NCBI GenBank assembly: GCA_021847855.1
Contig: JAJZOT010000112.1
Span: 1 to 6,160, forward strand
Direction: 5' to 3'
DNA length: 6,160 nt
From: Thermoplasmata archaeon
GTDB taxonomy: Archaea > Thermoplasmatota > Thermoplasmata > Thermoplasmatales > Thermoplasmataceae
Part shown: positions 5,112-6,160 of the stretch, piece by piece
Layout: the number at the start of each line of letters is the position of its first letter
Position numbering within the stretch: the stretch's first letter is position 1
Translations under genes and position numbers: made by a program
Notes under the pieces: model-generated
Told to the model about the DNA's origin: nothing
Database searches by the model: none
The model's input: the letters and a program-made list of their open reading frames with translations, nothing else

Positions 5112-5114
5112 TCA
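5109..5114. other. Palindrome TGATCA carrying both convergent stop codons
   Basis: The first three bases are the TGA stop of the GH15 gene, and the last three, read on the other strand, are the TGA stop of the 174-aa gene. The two genes abut with no base between them. Confidence 0.9.
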
Positions 5115-5636
5115 ATCGAAATCTCTCTGTCTATTTGAAATTGGTCTTTCTCTGTTGCGTATCCTGAACGCTGACGCAAGTAGAATCAGGCCTGAAGGAA
5201 GAAATGCAAGGCCAAAAACGATTGTGTATATTACTGTATAACTGATCCTTTCAATTGAAAGTGACACGTTCGAGGATTCATTTGAATTGTTGATTACAAC
5301 AAGCGAAATATTTCCTGATGACCCTGAGACATATTCCCTGGTTACCGATCCAGATCCGGTTAAATTGGCGTATCCAGTCCGGAGACTATGCGACTGTAAA
5401 ATATACGATGTAAAGTTTGCTGATGACTGATTCGAGGATACAGTGTAAAAGATCAGGTCTCCGACCTGAATCGACGCATTATAATTCATGCTAATTGATC
5501 CATTTGCTGTAATGTTTTCTGTTCTATGCATCGCATTGTTTGTGGTCAATATGACACCTGAAACTGCAAAGAGAACTATTGAAACAACTATCAGTATGTA
5601 TGCGATCCTTGCAATCTTTCTGTAGTCTCTCAGCAA
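5112..5636 (-). CDS. Two-pass membrane protein with heavily sequon-rich external domain, unknown function
   Basis: This 174-residue protein starts with a basic segment (RDYRK), then a span at about 11-30, an external domain of about 100 residues, a second span at about 132-157, and a basic tail (RIRNRERPISNRQR). Both ends are therefore probably inside the cell. The external domain holds ten N-X-S/T sequons (N41, N45, N53, N69, N74, N91, N109, N116, N119, N123), about one per ten residues, and is rich in Ser and Asn, with no Cys. This fits a densely glycosylated surface protein; no family is recognised. The start is TTG at 5636-5634. An in-frame TGA five codons upstream leaves no other start, and GGGG/AGGA-like purines precede it. 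It lies 40 bp after valS on the same strand, so it may be read through from valS; a weak TATA-like CTATTATG about 22 nt upstream is an alternative. Confidence 0.82.
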   Translation of the reverse strand: MLRDYRKIARIAYILIVVSIVLFAVSGVILTTNNAMHRTENITANGSISMNYNASIQVGDLIFYTVSSNQSSANFTSYILQSHSLRTGYANLTGSGSVTREYVSGSSGNISLVVINNSNESSNVSLSIERISYTVIYTIVFGLAFLPSGLILLASAFRIRNRERPISNRQRDFD

Positions 5637-5676
5637 TCCTGTGCCCCTTCATGGCATAATAGCCAGCATTAGTTAA

Positions 5677-6160
5677 TTATTTCTGAATTTTAACCTCCAA
5701 ATGATCTGATTCAGATATATCAACGATTGACGATCTCAAAAGACCCTCAATAATTTTCCTATTTTTCTCTATGAGTTTCTTTTTTCCAGATACAGATATC
5801 TCCCTTCCAGTGGATTTCCCGGTCTTCGCTGACTCCGATCTCGCCATTGAAACAACCTCAATTACATAATCAATCTCATTGGATACCTCATCCTCCTGTA
5901 TGTCATCATCAGGCCACGACTGTCTGTGAACAGAAGCGTTTTCGCTGAAGACAGAATTGAACACCTCCTCAGTTGTGAACGCAAGATATGGAGCATAGAG
6001 AAGTAATATCGAACGGAAAGATTTCTTCAAGGTCTTTAGCGTTTTTCCTTTCTCATTCTCAGTTAATTCAGGGTCACGTAACCTTACCTTACACATTTCA
6101 AGATATGAGTCACAGAAAGTATTCCAGAAAAAGTCGTCTATCTCTATCCTGGCTCTTGAG
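5677..6160 (-). CDS. valS: Valyl-tRNA synthetase, C-terminal 160 residues (5' part beyond window)
   Basis: The frame runs off the right edge. Visible sequence starts RIEIDDFFWNTFCDSYLEMC, the start of the helical anticodon-binding domain of Val/Ile/Leu-type class I synthetases (PF08264), and continues through LLLYAPYLAFTTEEVFNSVF and SVHRQSWPDDD, which are typical of ValRS. The enzyme charges tRNA-Val in the cytoplasm; the catalytic HIGH and KMSKS motifs lie outside the window. The protein ends in VKIQK without the coiled-coil arm that closes bacterial ValRS, as expected for an archaeal enzyme. An internal ATG at 6096 is not the start, since the domain clearly extends upstream of it. The TAA stop is at 5679-5677. 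Assignment to ValRS rather than IleRS or LeuRS rests on the motif pattern seen by eye. Confidence 0.88.
   Translation of the reverse strand, partial: SRARIEIDDFFWNTFCDSYLEMCKVRLRDPELTENEKGKTLKTLKKSFRSILLLYAPYLAFTTEEVFNSVFSENASVHRQSWPDDDIQEDEVSNEIDYVIEVVSMARSESAKTGKSTGREISVSGKKKLIEKNRKIIEGLLRSSIVDISESDHLEVKIQK

Noticed and set aside
1..6160. CRISPR array, tRNA/rRNA genes, riboswitch
   Set aside because: No regularly spaced repeats, no tRNA-like cloverleaf and no rRNA sequence were seen on reading either strand.

Overview
The window looks like part of an archaeal chromosome, most likely from the Thermoplasmatales (Thermoplasma/Ferroplasma/Cuniculiplasma-like). Reasons: a GH15 hydrolase of the archaeal glucoamylase/trehalase type, the end of an archaeal-style valyl-tRNA synthetase, A/T-rich TATA-like boxes about 25 nt before start codons (leaderless transcripts) with Shine-Dalgarno (SD) sites mainly at internal genes, heavy use of AGA/AGG, and membrane proteins rich in N-glycosylation sequons. 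The assignment is an inference from gene content; no rRNA is present.

Layout. At the left edge (1-65, minus) is the start of a signal-anchored protein with a leaderless GTG start. From 110 to 1429 (minus) lies a small winged-helix regulator gene broken by a 1042-bp IS630-family insertion sequence (214-1255). Removing the IS and one copy of the TA duplication restores a continuous 91-codon frame, which fixes the IS ends. The IS has imperfect 27-bp terminal inverted repeats, sits in a CTAG target, and carries a transposase split into two frames. These are joined by an A_AAA_AAG slippery heptamer with an SD-like sequence 13 nt upstream, and they also overlap as ATGA. Upstream of the broken regulator, on the same strand, are a 239-aa multi-pass membrane protein (1392-2111) and a 166-aa signal-anchored exported protein (2108-2608). 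The three genes overlap and look like one operon: exported protein, membrane protein, regulator.

A gap of about 650 bp (2609-3257) holds the operon's probable promoter, a perfect 13-bp palindrome, and a weak coding candidate interrupted by one TGA. Next is the GH15 gene (3258-5111, plus). It ends back to back with a convergent 174-aa two-pass, sequon-rich membrane protein (5112-5636, minus); the palindrome TGATCA supplies both stop codons. The right edge carries the last 160 codons of valS (5677-6160, minus).

How the parts relate: valS and the GH15 enzyme are housekeeping and carbohydrate-metabolism genes with no visible link to the rest. The most notable biology is in the left 2.6 kb: an uncharacterised envelope-protein/regulator operon whose regulator has been cut by a transposon, and a transposase whose expression seems to depend on a dnaX-like -1 frameshift signal.
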